64,000 nt of DNA from Pseudideonella sakaiensis. GTDB taxonomy: Bacteria > Pseudomonadota > Gammaproteobacteria > Burkholderiales > Burkholderiaceae_C. The notes below the pieces were generated by a model. The model searched no databases. It saw nothing but the letters and a program-made list of their open reading frames with translations, and was not told the origin of the DNA. Of this stretch, positions 1-8,471 are shown piece after piece. The position numbers were made by a program, and so were the translations under genes. Location of the stretch: contig NZ_BBYR01000030.1 in NCBI RefSeq assembly GCF_001293525.1, positions 62,001 to 126,000 of the forward strand, given 5' to 3'. The number at the start of each line of letters is the position of its first letter. Position 1 is the stretch's first letter.

Positions 1-377
1 GGGGTCCAGGTGATGCCGGAGCGGCGCAGCGCCTCGGAGTAGCGGAAGCCGGGCTGGGTGGCGGCGGCGCGGCCGACCACGCCGCAGTGCGCCGGGCCCT
101 CGCGGTGCATCCCGGTCGCATGGCAGCGCGCGCAGCGGCGCTGGTACACCGCGTGGCCGAGGCGCGCCTCCGGCTCGTCGGCCGGCGGGCTGCTGGCGCC
201 CGGGGTGCTGGCCGACAGCAGCAGCGGCAGCGCGAGCAGCAGGAGCAGCGCCGCGCAGAGCCCCGCGCGGACCGCGCCCGGCCCGTCCCCGGCGGGGCGC
301 GTGCGCTCGCTGCCCGCGCGGGGTGGCAAGCGGGGCGCGGGCGGCGGGCCGCCGCCGGGGTGCGGAGGCCGGTCCAT
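1..377 (-). CDS. c-type cytochrome, N-terminal part (runs off the window)
   Basis: The reverse strand from an ATG at 377 encodes a Pro/Arg-rich start, a hydrophobic Leu/Ala-rich segment (about residues 43-58, signal anchor or signal peptide), then CARCH, the CxxCH haem-c attachment motif, followed by a cytochrome c-like HREGPAHCGVVGR stretch. The Gly-Pro after the haem site and the following FRYSEAL are typical of small class I cytochromes of the CytC/c550 type. It should be an exported electron carrier or a membrane-anchored subunit. The C-terminal part with the axial Met lies outside the window. It is transcribed away from the rlmN-like gene. The start is the first ATG in frame and places the hydrophobic stretch rather late, so a later start is possible. 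Confidence 0.72.
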   Translation of the reverse strand, partial: MDRPPHPGGGPPPAPRLPPRAGSERTRPAGDGPGAVRAGLCAALLLLLALPLLLSASTPGASSPPADEPEARLGHAVYQRRCARCHATGMHREGPAHCGVVGRAAATQPGFRYSEALRRSGITWT

Positions 378-551
378 GGCCGGTTGTCGGCGCGGACGGG
401 TGGCGACTTGAGCGCGCCCCCAGGGCCGGGCGGTGGCCGTCCCGCCTCCCGCGGGGGTCGAGACAACTTGGGGAACCGAGGCCACCGGCAGGCCGCCCAC
501 CGGGGCGGCGACAATCGGGGGCTGCGCCGGCACCCGCCGGCGCCTTCGACC

Positions 552-1628
552 ATGGACCTCGAGACCTTCCGCCGCCGCCTGACCGCCCACGGCGCCCTGC
601 CCGTGCATGTGCGGCGCGTGCTGCGCCTGTGGTCGCAGGGCCTGCCGCAGGACCACGGCCGCCGCAAGCCGCAGGACACGCTGCCGGCCGCGGTGCGTGC
701 CGAGCTGCCGGCGCTGCTGGCCGACCTGGAAGCGCTGGCCCGCGTGGACAGCGAGCACCCCGCGGCCGACGGCGCGCGCCGGCTGCTGGTCCGGCTGGCC
801 GACGGCCAGGGCATCGAGGCGGTGCTGCTGCCGCGCGGCGGCCTGTGCGTGTCCACCCAGGTCGGCTGCGCGGTCGGCTGCGGCTTCTGCATGACCGGAC
901 GCAGCGGCCTGCTGCGCCAGCTGGGCAGCGCCGAGATCGTCGCGCAGGTCGCGCTGGCGCGGCGCCTGCGCGCCGTGCGCAAGGTGGTCTTCATGGGCAT
1001 GGGCGAGCCGGCGCACAACCTCGATGCGGTGCTCGACGCGGTGGAGCTGCTGGGCACGCTGGGCGGCCTGGGCCACAAGGCGATCGTCGTCTCCAGCGTC
1101 GGCGACGCGCGGCTGTTCGAGCGCCTGCAGGCGCTGCCGCCGGGCGCGGTGCGGCCCGCGCTGGCGCTGTCGCTGCACAGCTGCGACGACGCGCGCCGCG
1201 AAGCCCTGCTGCCGCGCGCGCCGCGCCTTCCGGTGGCCGAGCTGGCCGCGGCCGCGACGCGCTGGGCGCGCGACAGCGGCTACCCGCTGCAGGTGCAGTG
1301 GACCCTGCTGGCCGGCCTGAACGATGGCGACGACGAGCTCGAGGGCCTGGTGCGGCTGTTCGCCGGGCAGCCGGCGATCGTCAACTTCATCCCGTGGAAC
1401 ACGGTCGAGGGCCTGCCCTGGCGGCGGCCCGACCCGGCGCGCAGTGTCACGATGGTGCGCGCGCTGCGCGAGCGCGGCGTGCTGGCCACCCTGCGCCAGT
1501 CGGCCGCGCAGGACGTCGACGGCGGCTGCGGCCAGCTGCGTGCCCGCGTCGACGGCGCTGCCGGTGCGGACGCGGTGCCGCTGCGTCGCATCGACCGAGC
1601 CCGGCCGGCCGCTGCAGCTGCTGCATGA
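552..1628 (+). CDS. RlmN-like radical SAM RNA methyltransferase
   Basis: A 358-residue protein of the RlmN/Cfr family, which methylates C2 of adenine in 23S rRNA and some tRNAs. The 4Fe-4S cluster motif CxxxCxxC is present (C106, C110, C113). The upstream Cys of the LCVSTQVGC motif (C99) and the C-terminal Cys in DGGCGQL, which correspond to the two catalytic cysteines of E. coli RlmN, are both kept. The SAM-binding GMGEP motif follows the cluster. The N-terminal accessory domain is somewhat short compared with the 384-residue E. coli enzyme. The usual rlmN neighbours (ndk, pilF, ispG) are absent, so this is probably a second, divergent family member rather than the housekeeping rlmN. The ATG at 552 fits the family start. 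Its TGA overlaps the ATG of the next gene. Confidence 0.85.
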   Translation: MDLETFRRRLTAHGALPVHVRRVLRLWSQGLPQDHGRRKPQDTLPAAVRAELPALLADLEALARVDSEHPAADGARRLLVRLADGQGIEAVLLPRGGLCVSTQVGCAVGCGFCMTGRSGLLRQLGSAEIVAQVALARRLRAVRKVVFMGMGEPAHNLDAVLDAVELLGTLGGLGHKAIVVSSVGDARLFERLQALPPGAVRPALALSLHSCDDARREALLPRAPRLPVAELAAAATRWARDSGYPLQVQWTLLAGLNDGDDELEGLVRLFAGQPAIVNFIPWNTVEGLPWRRPDPARSVTMVRALRERGVLATLRQSAAQDVDGGCGQLRARVDGAAGADAVPLRRIDRARPAAAAAA

Positions 1629-2563
1629 GCGGCCTCGGCACCGGCGTGCTCGGCGGCGTGCTGCTGCACGTGGCCGGGCTGTGGACGCTGTCCGCGCTGG
1701 ACGCCACCGGCAAGCACCTGGTGCTGGCCGGCGTGCCGCTGCTGATGCTGGCCTGGGCGCGCTATGCGCTGCACACGGCGCTGGTGGCCGTCGTCTGGTG
1801 GCCGCGCCGCGGGCACGCGCTGTGGGCGACACGCTCGCTGCCGCGCCAGCTGCAGCGCGGCGCGCTGATGGTGCTGACCACGGTGTCCTTCTTCGGCGTG
1901 CTGCGCCACCTGCCGCTGGCCGAGGCGACCGCGCTGAACTTCCTCGCGCCGGTGGTGCTGATGGCGCTGGCCCCCTGGCTGCTGCACGAGCCGCACCGCT
2001 GGCACCGCTGGGTCGGCGTGGGCATCGGCTTCCTCGGCATGCTGGTGGTGGTGCGTCCCGGCAGCAACCTGAGCCCGCTGGGCGTGGCCCTCGGCATCGC
2101 CAATGCGCTGGCCTTCGCGGCCTTCCAGATCTCGACCCGGCGCGTCGCCCACGACGATCCGCTGACCACCAACGCCTGGGGCGGCCTGGTCGGCACCGTG
2201 GTGCTGACCGCTGCGCTGCCGTGGACCTGGCAGACCCTGCAGCTGTCGTGGACGGACACCGCGCTGCTCGCCAGCACCGGGCTGACCGGCTTCCTCGGCC
2301 ACTGGCTGCAGGCCGCGGCCTACCGCCGCACCCCGGCCACGCTGCTGGCGCCCTACAGCTACCTGCAGATCGTCTCGGCGGTGCTGTTCGGCTGGTGGGT
2401 GTTCCGCCAGCTGCCGGACCCGACCACGGCCGCCGGCATCGCGCTGATCTGCGCCGCCGGGGCCGGCGTCGCGATCGTCGAGCGGGCGATGGGGCGGCGC
2501 CTGCTGGCCGCCGCGGCCGCCGGCGACGCGCCGACAGCGGCCGACGCGCCGACGGTGCGCTGA
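1625..2563 (+). CDS. DMT-family (EamA) transporter
   Basis: A hydrophobic protein of 312 residues with about ten predicted membrane helices and two EamA repeats, e.g. LPLAEATALNFLAPVVLMAL in the first half and the related APYSYLQIVSAVLFGWWVF in the second. This is typical of drug/metabolite transporters that export amino acids, metabolites or riboflavin-like compounds from the inner membrane; the substrate cannot be told. The start ATG overlaps the stop of the RlmN-like gene (ATGA), so the two are translationally coupled. The C-terminal tail is Ala/Thr/Pro-rich and unconserved in look. It converges on the beta-propeller gene. Confidence 0.85.
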   Translation: MSGLGTGVLGGVLLHVAGLWTLSALDATGKHLVLAGVPLLMLAWARYALHTALVAVVWWPRRGHALWATRSLPRQLQRGALMVLTTVSFFGVLRHLPLAEATALNFLAPVVLMALAPWLLHEPHRWHRWVGVGIGFLGMLVVVRPGSNLSPLGVALGIANALAFAAFQISTRRVAHDDPLTTNAWGGLVGTVVLTAALPWTWQTLQLSWTDTALLASTGLTGFLGHWLQAAAYRRTPATLLAPYSYLQIVSAVLFGWWVFRQLPDPTTAAGIALICAAGAGVAIVERAMGRRLLAAAAAGDAPTAADAPTVR

Positions 2564-2608
2564 CGCAGCCGTGAACGAACCCGCCCCGCCGCGCGGGCGG
2601 CGCGGCCG

Positions 2609-4561
2609 TCAGTTGGCGAACGGCGAGTAGCGGCCGCCGGCATCACCGCCGCGGCCCGGCGCGAAGCTGATCCGGCGGCGCTCGTCGAGCCGCTCGGCGC
2701 CGCCGCGCCCCGCGAGCCGGCCCTCGACCAGCTCGTAGCCGAGCAGCGCGAACACCCGCTCGCCGAGGAAGATCGGGCGCGCATTGCCGTACCAGTCGAC
2801 GCAGGAGGCCTGGCAGCCGTCGGGGGCCGGCGGGCCGGCGGTGGCCCGCAGCTCGCCCAGCCGCGAGAAGTCGAGCGCACGCTCGCGCAGCACCAGCACC
2901 GCGGCCGACCCGGCGGCGCCCGACGGGGCGGCCGCCACGCGCCGCGCCGCGTCGATCACCGGCAGGCCGAGCAGGCCTTCGTCCGGGCCGGTCGGCCGGT
3001 AGAAGAAGCCATGGCTGCGGGTCTCGCCCTGGCGCGCGGCGGCCTGCGCGATGACGCCGGCCAGCCGCGCGTCGCGGTCGAGCCGCAGGCTGCTGAAACG
3101 CAGCTCGGTGCCGGCGTTGCCGACCAGCACCGCATGCCGGCCCAGCGCCTCGATGCGCTCCACCGCATGGCCCGGCGCCAGTGCCGTCGCCTCCTGGCCG
3201 TCGCGCCAGCGCAGCGCCCAGGCCGCGTCGCCGCCGCCCCAGAGCAGCCAGTCTCCGACGTAGCGGTTCTGCAGCGGGCCGCCGTCGGGCCCGGGCAGGC
3301 GGCGGTAGTGCTCGCGCCGCGCGGCGCCGCGGCCGTCGCCGAACTCGGCCAGCGGCACGCGCAGCAGCGCCAGCCGGCCCGTGCCGCGCTCGGCGCCGAA
3401 CATGCCCTCGCCGCGGCCCTGTTCGCGCACCAGCACGTTCAGCCGCCCCTCGCCGTCCTCCAGGAAGCTGAAGCTGTCCACCGGCACGCCGGCCGTCTTC
3501 AGGCCGCTCGGCGCGCCGCCGTCCAGCGGCAGGCGGAACACGGTCGAGGCCGGCGCGGCCGCCTCGGCCGGCTCGCCGCGGCCGAAGCGCGGCACCGGGC
3601 TGGTCCAGACATAGACCGAGCCGGCCGACACGTGGAAGACCCGGCCCTGCGGCCCGAGCACGCCGGTCGATTCGCAGCGCAGGTCGGCCCCGTCCGCCAG
3701 CGCGCAGCGGGTGACCTGGTGCAGCACCAGCGGCTGGGACGGGTCGAACTCGTCGTCGCTGCGGTAGATGCGGGTGGCCGGCAGGATGCGCCGGAAGTCG
3801 GCCGGCAGCGCCTGCGGCTGCCAGCGGCGCCACGCGGGCAGCAGCTCGGCCGGCGCGAACGGCCCCCAGACCGGCAGCGGCACCGGCGCGTAGAACACCA
3901 GCGTGCGCCCGATCAGGCGGCTCGCGTAGTTGCGCGAGGAGTAGTAGTCGCCGCTGCGCAGGTGGTGGGTCGCGCGGTGGCTCAGCCGGCCGTCGCGGTC
4001 CATCTCGAACAGGCCGATCTCGGTGCCGCCGCGGGCCGCGCTGTAGCCGACGACGACCACCGTCGAGCCCGACACCAGCAGCTCGTCGTACCAGGCGCCG
4101 CGCGGGTCGGCGCCGGGCGCGTAGGCGGCCTCCATCGCCACCGGCTCCAGCCGGTCGCCGCCGACGCGCACCGTGAACAGGCGCCCGCGCCGCAGGATCA
4201 CGAGGTGCTCGCCGAGCGCCTTCACGATGCCCCCTTCGTCCACCCCCGCGGTCTGCACGTTGGTGATGCCGGCGTCCGCCGCGGCCTCGGCGGCCGACCC
4301 CTTGGCCGCCGCTGCCGGCGCGGGCGGCGGGGCCGCCATGGCCTGCGGCGCGGCCGAGTAGGCGACGGCCGGGCCGCTGGCCCGCGCGCTGCGCCGCTGC
4401 GCCTCGGCCCCTGCGCGCCAGCGCTGCAGCGCCTGCATCAGCTCGTCCTCGCTGCGGAAGGCGGTGAGCGTGGCCGCCGGCGCCTGCGCGGCGGACGGGT
4501 CGGTGGCGCTGCAGCCGGCCAGCAGGGCCAGGCAGGCGGCAAGGGCAAGGCGTGGGGACAT
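2609..4561 (-). CDS. beta-propeller domain lipoprotein (PF09826-like)
   Basis: A 650-residue exported protein. The N-terminus has a lipoprotein signal with lipobox LLAGC (Cys 17), followed by an Ala/Pro-rich spacer. The motif TNVQTAGVDEGGIVKALG is the hallmark at the start of the beta-propeller domain family found in bacteria and archaea, and repeated YxxxRLIGRTLVFYAP- and LxVLVREQG-type blades follow. I would place it on the outer membrane, facing periplasm or surface. Its function is unknown; relatives are described only as secreted propellers. The start was chosen at the ATG directly before the signal peptide; the open frame continues further upstream without a coding look. Confidence 0.8.
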   Translation of the reverse strand: MSPRLALAACLALLAGCSATDPSAAQAPAATLTAFRSEDELMQALQRWRAGAEAQRRSARASGPAVAYSAAPQAMAAPPPAPAAAAKGSAAEAAADAGITNVQTAGVDEGGIVKALGEHLVILRRGRLFTVRVGGDRLEPVAMEAAYAPGADPRGAWYDELLVSGSTVVVVGYSAARGGTEIGLFEMDRDGRLSHRATHHLRSGDYYSSRNYASRLIGRTLVFYAPVPLPVWGPFAPAELLPAWRRWQPQALPADFRRILPATRIYRSDDEFDPSQPLVLHQVTRCALADGADLRCESTGVLGPQGRVFHVSAGSVYVWTSPVPRFGRGEPAEAAAPASTVFRLPLDGGAPSGLKTAGVPVDSFSFLEDGEGRLNVLVREQGRGEGMFGAERGTGRLALLRVPLAEFGDGRGAARREHYRRLPGPDGGPLQNRYVGDWLLWGGGDAAWALRWRDGQEATALAPGHAVERIEALGRHAVLVGNAGTELRFSSLRLDRDARLAGVIAQAAARQGETRSHGFFYRPTGPDEGLLGLPVIDAARRVAAAPSGAAGSAAVLVLRERALDFSRLGELRATAGPPAPDGCQASCVDWYGNARPIFLGERVFALLGYELVEGRLAGRGGAERLDERRRISFAPGRGGDAGGRYSPFAN

Positions 4562-4728
4562 CGGGCGATCCTCCGGTCGGTGGCGATGATGACTGACACG
4601 CACCGCACGCCGGATCGGGGTGACCGGGGCGGCTCTCCGCCTTGGCATGGGCCGCCGCCGTGGCCCGGGCCCATGCGCCGGGCGCCACCCGCGCTAAGCT
4701 CCGGGCCTCCACGAACCAGGAGCCCCCG

Positions 4729-5151
4729 GTGCTGCGCGACGACGTCTCGATCGACCAACTCCAGCGCGTGCAGGCCGGCACGCTGCCGGGCCAGTTCGGC
4801 CTCCGGCTGACGGCGCTGGCCGAGGGCCGGCTGGACTCGGAGATGACGGTGCTGCCGTGGATGTGGGCGCCGAACGGCTTCCTGCACGCGGCGGCGGTGA
4901 TCGCGCTGGCCGACACGACCTGCGGGCAGGCCTGCTTCGCGCACCTGCCGGCCGGCGCGAAGCACTTCACCACCATCGAGCTGAAGAGCAACTTCCTCGG
5001 CACTGCGCGCGAGGGCACGGTGCGCTGCGAGGCGGTGGCCGAGCACCTCGGGCGGACGACCCAGGTCTGGGCGGCCCGCGTGTTCCGGCCGGCCGAGGCG
5101 GGGGACCGGCCGCTCGCGCTGTTCCGGTGTACCCAGATGGTGCTGTGGTGA
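4729..5151 (+). CDS. PaaI-family hotdog-fold thioesterase
   Basis: A 140-residue single hotdog domain. PNGFLHAAAVIALADTTCG matches the active-site helix region of PaaI/YbgC-like acyl-CoA thioesterases (HG(G/A)xxxxxxD type, with Asp on the helix), and FTTIELKSNFLG the following strand. It hydrolyses aromatic or aliphatic acyl-CoA esters in the cytoplasm; the substrate is unknown. The GTG start at 4729 is preceded by CAGGAG at a spacing of 6, which is better than the ATG far upstream. The stop overlaps the GTG of the YecA-like gene. Confidence 0.8.
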   Translation: MLRDDVSIDQLQRVQAGTLPGQFGLRLTALAEGRLDSEMTVLPWMWAPNGFLHAAAVIALADTTCGQACFAHLPAGAKHFTTIELKSNFLGTAREGTVRCEAVAEHLGRTTQVWAARVFRPAEAGDRPLALFRCTQMVLW

Positions 5152-6017
5152 GCGGCGCGGGCCGCCCTCCGCCGCGCGCGCCGGGCCGGGGTCCGGCCGG
5201 GCGGGGCGGGCCGTCGGAGGCCGGCCGCGGCCCGGCGCGTGCCGCCGGCGAGCGCCCGGCGGCCGCCCCGCCGCGGCCGCTGGACGACGCGGAACTCGAG
5301 CGCCTGCAGGCCCTGCTGGAGGCGGTGCCGGCCCCGCTGGAGCCGCTGGACGCGACCATGCTCGACGGCTTCCTCTGCGGGGTGCTGGTACAGCCGCGGC
5401 CGGTGCCGGAGTCGGCCTGGTTTCCGCACGTGCTCGACGCCGAGTCCGGCCGCCCGGCGCGGCCCGGCTACGACGCGGCGCCGCTGCGCGCGCTGGTGCG
5501 GCGCCGGCATGCGGAACTCGACGCGGCAATCGAGGCGCGCCGCTGGTTCGACCCCTGGGTGTTCGAACCGGAGGCGGATGATGAGGCGCCCGGCCCCACC
5601 CGCGCGCCGGCCGCGGACGATGGCCTCGCCGGGCTGGCTGGCCTGGCGGACGAGGACGGGTCGGAGGCGCACGGGGCCGACGGTGCACCGCCCGAGGTGC
5701 AGGCGGTCTATCCCTGGGTGGCCGGCTGCGTCACCGCACTCGACCTCTTCCCGGGCGTGATGGCGCTGACCGGCCCGGCGCTGGACGAGGCGCTGGTGCT
5801 GCTCTACCGCCACCTCGACCCCGAGGACCTGGAGGACGCCGACGCGATCCTCGAGACCATCGAGACGCTGGAGCCGGCCGAGGACCTGGCCACCGCGGTG
5901 GAGGAACTGGTGCGCGCCACGCTGCTGCTGGCCGACATCGGCCGGCCGCAGCGCCGGCCGCCCGCGGCGCCGGCCACCGCGCGGCGCCGGCCCCGCCCGG
6001 GGCGTCCGCCGCGCTGA
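5148..6017 (+). CDS. YecA/UPF0149 family protein
   Basis: A 289-residue protein with an Ala/Pro/Arg-rich, probably disordered first 45 residues and then the UPF0149 fold: LDATMLDGFLCGVLVQP near the start and WVAGCVTALDLFPGVM later are signature segments. An acidic stretch (EADDEAP to ADEDGSEA) sits in between. The family role is uncertain; some members carry a C-terminal SEC-C zinc motif, which this one lacks, ending instead in an Arg/Pro-rich basic tail. The GTG start overlaps the thioesterase stop (GTGA), suggesting coupled translation. Confidence 0.75.
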   Translation: MSGAGRPPPRAPGRGPAGRGGPSEAGRGPARAAGERPAAAPPRPLDDAELERLQALLEAVPAPLEPLDATMLDGFLCGVLVQPRPVPESAWFPHVLDAESGRPARPGYDAAPLRALVRRRHAELDAAIEARRWFDPWVFEPEADDEAPGPTRAPAADDGLAGLAGLADEDGSEAHGADGAPPEVQAVYPWVAGCVTALDLFPGVMALTGPALDEALVLLYRHLDPEDLEDADAILETIETLEPAEDLATAVEELVRATLLLADIGRPQRRPPAAPATARRRPRPGRPPR

Positions 6018-6158
6018 ACCGCCGCGCCGCGCCCGCGCGGGCGCCCCGCTGAGCCTTCCCGTCGCCGGCGCGGTCCGCCGCTCCCGCGGGGCGCGTGCCG
6101 CGGGCGGGGGTGGCGCCACCGGGCGCGTCACAGCACGCCGCGGCGCCGCGGCGGCCCG

Positions 6159-6185
6159 TCACGGCATGGGATCTTCGGCCGATAT
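6159..6185 (+). promoter_or_regulatory. sigma-28 (FliA) promoter for the chemoreceptor gene
   Basis: TCACG, 14 bases, then GCCGATAT. This matches the flagellar sigma-28 consensus (T(A/C)AAG, 14 bases, GCCGATAA) with one mismatch in each box. It lies 41 bases before the ATG of the methyl-accepting chemotaxis gene, a class of gene commonly under FliA. Confidence 0.72.
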
Positions 6186-6226
6186 GCGGAGGCACCGCGC
6201 CCTCCACGCGCGGCCCCGGAGCATCC

Positions 6227-7663
6227 ATGGCCATCACCTACGTTCCCGCCGAACCCCCCTCGTTGGGCGTGCTCGGCGACAACGCGCTGCTGATCGCGGT
6301 CGGCCTGAGCGCGGCCGTCGCGCTCGTCCTCGGCGGCCAGTACGCCGACCCGCGCACCGCCGTGCCGGCGACGCTCGCGCTGCTGGCGCTGACCGGCCTG
6401 GGCTACGCCACCGCCCGCGGCTCGCTGCTCAGCCGCCTGATCCTCACCGGCGTGATGGTGGGCTTCGTCAGCCTGCACATCCACCTCGCGCGCGGGCTGG
6501 CGGAGTTCCATTACGGCGTGTTCGTCGTGCTGGCGCTGCTGCTGGTCTACCGCGACTGGCGGCCGATCGTCGTCGCGGCGCTCGGCTTCGGCGTCGCGCA
6601 GCTGGCGATGGACCGGCTGCAGGCCGCCGGCTGGCCGGTCTACAACGGGGCCGAGGCCTCGCTGCCGCGCACGCTGCTGCACCTGGTGTTCATCGCGGCC
6701 CAGGCCGCGGCCGAGGTGGTGCTGGCGCGCGGCATGGCGGCGATGGCCGCCGAGGGCGAGGAGCTGTCCCGCCTCGTCGCCGAGGTGGACCAGGGCGAGG
6801 CCATCGCGCTGGACCTGCCGGAGCGCCCGCTGCGCACGCCCGGCGGCCGGGCCCTGTACCGCATGCTGCGCCGCATGGCCCGCGCCGTCAGCGCGCTGCG
6901 CCAGGGCTCCAGCCGGATCGACGCGGCCTGCCACGAGATCGCCTGCGGCAACCAGGACCTGAGCGCCCGCACCGAGCGGACGGCGCACAACCTCCAGCGC
7001 ACCGCCGGCAGCATGGTCGACCTGACCACCGGCGCGCGCAGCGCCGACGACCAGGCCCGCCAGGCCGGCGCGCTGGCGCGCACCGCGCATGCCGTCGCGG
7101 TCGATGGCGGCGCAGTGATCGCGCGCGCGGTGCAGACCATGCAGGGCATCGCCGACAGCTCGCGGCGCATCGCCGAGATCACCGGGCTGATCGACGGCAT
7201 TGCCTTCCGCACCAACCTGCTGGCGCTGAACGCCGCCGTCGAGGCCGCCCGCGCCGGCGACCAGGGCCGCGGCTTCGCGGTGGTGGCGGCCGAGGTGCGC
7301 AGCCTCGCCCAGCGCTCGGCCGACGCGGCGCGCGAGGTGCGCAGCCTGATCCTCGACAGCACCGAGCGCGTCGGCGAGGGCTCGGCGCTGATGGACCGTG
7401 CCGGCAGCACGATGGACGACATCGTGGGCGCCGTGCGCGAAGTGCACGAGATCATGGCCACGCTCGGCGAGCGCAGCCGCCGCCAGACCGAGGAGGTGGA
7501 GGCCCTCGGCGACGTGATGCGCCAGATGGACCAGGCCACCCAGCAGAACGCGGCGATGGTGGAGCAGCTCGCGGCCGCCGCCGACAGCCTGAAGGCCCAG
7601 TCGGGCGAGCTGGTCGGCGCGGTCGAGGTCTTCGTCGCGCCGCCCGGGCCGGCCGCGGCCTGA
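6227..7663 (+). CDS. methyl-accepting chemotaxis protein with integral-membrane N-terminus
   Basis: A 478-residue receptor. Residues about 15-175 form several membrane helices with only short loops, instead of the usual periplasmic ligand-binding domain between two helices. The cytoplasmic part contains the MCP hairpin tip ([20 protein letters not shown] and on through [18 protein letters not shown]), which docks CheA and CheW. It ends with [17 protein letters not shown], typical of betaproteobacterial receptors. There is no C-terminal CheR/CheB-docking pentapeptide and I see no clear HAMP domain. It probably senses a membrane-related or intracellular cue. A FliA promoter precedes it. It is followed after 45 bases by a cytochrome b gene, which could suggest energy or redox sensing (inference). 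Confidence 0.88.
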   Translation: MAITYVPAEPPSLGVLGDNALLIAVGLSAAVALVLGGQYADPRTAVPATLALLALTGLGYATARGSLLSRLILTGVMVGFVSLHIHLARGLAEFHYGVFVVLALLLVYRDWRPIVVAALGFGVAQLAMDRLQAAGWPVYNGAEASLPRTLLHLVFIAAQAAAEVVLARGMAAMAAEGEELSRLVAEVDQGEAIALDLPERPLRTPGGRALYRMLRRMARAVSALRQGSSRIDAACHEIACGNQDLSARTERTAHNLQRTAGSMVDLTTGARSADDQARQAGALARTAHAVAVDGGAVIARAVQTMQGIADSSRRIAEITGLIDGIAFRTNLLALNAAVEAARAGDQGRGFAVVAAEVRSLAQRSADAAREVRSLILDSTERVGEGSALMDRAGSTMDDIVGAVREVHEIMATLGERSRRQTEEVEALGDVMRQMDQATQQNAAMVEQLAAAADSLKAQSGELVGAVEVFVAPPGPAAA

Positions 7664-7708
7664 GCGCCGCGCCGTCCCATCCCCTTCCCCCTGCCAGGAG
7701 ATCCCCCG

Positions 7709-8455
7709 ATGCCCGACCCCTCCCGCGACGTCGCTGCCCGGGCCGCCGCCGGCGACCTGAGCGCCCTCGACCAGGCCGAACTCGCCGCCGCCCGGACGCA
7801 GCGCGCCGTCTACGTCTACGAGGTGCCGGTGCGCCTGTGGCACTGGGTGAACGCCGGGGCGCTGCTGGTCCTCGCCGTCACCGGCTGGCTGATCGCCTCG
7901 CCCCCGCCGACGCCGGTCGGCGAGGCCAGCGCGCACTTCATCATGGGCAGCCTGCGCTTCGCGCACTTCGCTGCCGGCTGGATCCTCGCGGTCGGCCTGG
8001 CCGGCCGCACCTACTGGGCCTTCGCGGGCAACCCCTATGCGCGCGAGCTCTACTGGGTGCCGCTGTTCCAGCTCGCCTACTGGAAGGACCTGCTGGCGAT
8101 GCTGCGCTGGTACGGCTTCCTCAGCGCGCGGCCCGGCCAGTACGTCGGCCACAACCCGCTGGCGCGCTTCGCGATGTTCTTCTGCTTCCTGCTGCCCTGC
8201 GTCTTCATGGTGCTGACCGGCTTCGCGCTCTATGCCGAAGGCCAGCAGGCCGGCAGCCTGTTCGACCACGCCTTCGGCTGGGTGATCCCGCTGTTCGGCT
8301 CCTCGCAGGACGTGCACACCGCGCACCACCTCGGCCTCTGGGCGCTGCTGTGCTTCGCGATGCTGCACGTGTACGCCGCGCTGCGCGAGGAGATCCTCGG
8401 CCGCTCCAGCATGCTCAGCACGATGGTCTCGGGCTGGCGGACCTTCAAGGATTGA
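7709..8455 (+). CDS. Ni/Fe-hydrogenase-type b cytochrome (CybH/HyaC-like)
   Basis: A 248-residue di-haem cytochrome b of the HyaC/CybH family. Family segments are present: YVYEVPVRLWHWVNA with the first haem-ligand His, GSLRFAHFAAGW, RTYWAFAGNPYARE, and AHHLGLWALLCFAMLHVY with the remaining His ligands. It should have four membrane helices. In known systems it passes electrons from a membrane-bound [NiFe] hydrogenase to quinone. No hydrogenase subunit or maturation gene is in this window, so it is an orphan here. It may serve another periplasmic dehydrogenase, or act with the upstream receptor. Start: ATG after CAGGAG. Confidence 0.85.
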   Translation: MPDPSRDVAARAAAGDLSALDQAELAAARTQRAVYVYEVPVRLWHWVNAGALLVLAVTGWLIASPPPTPVGEASAHFIMGSLRFAHFAAGWILAVGLAGRTYWAFAGNPYARELYWVPLFQLAYWKDLLAMLRWYGFLSARPGQYVGHNPLARFAMFFCFLLPCVFMVLTGFALYAEGQQAGSLFDHAFGWVIPLFGSSQDVHTAHHLGLWALLCFAMLHVYAALREEILGRSSMLSTMVSGWRTFKD

Positions 8456-8471
8456 CGCGCGGCGCGGTCCC

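Noticed and set aside
2643-6131. Very long minus-strand frame of 1162 codons
   Set aside because: It runs antisense to the thioesterase and YecA genes and in another frame of the propeller gene; its translation is Arg/Pro/Gly-rich with no domain, a product of high GC.
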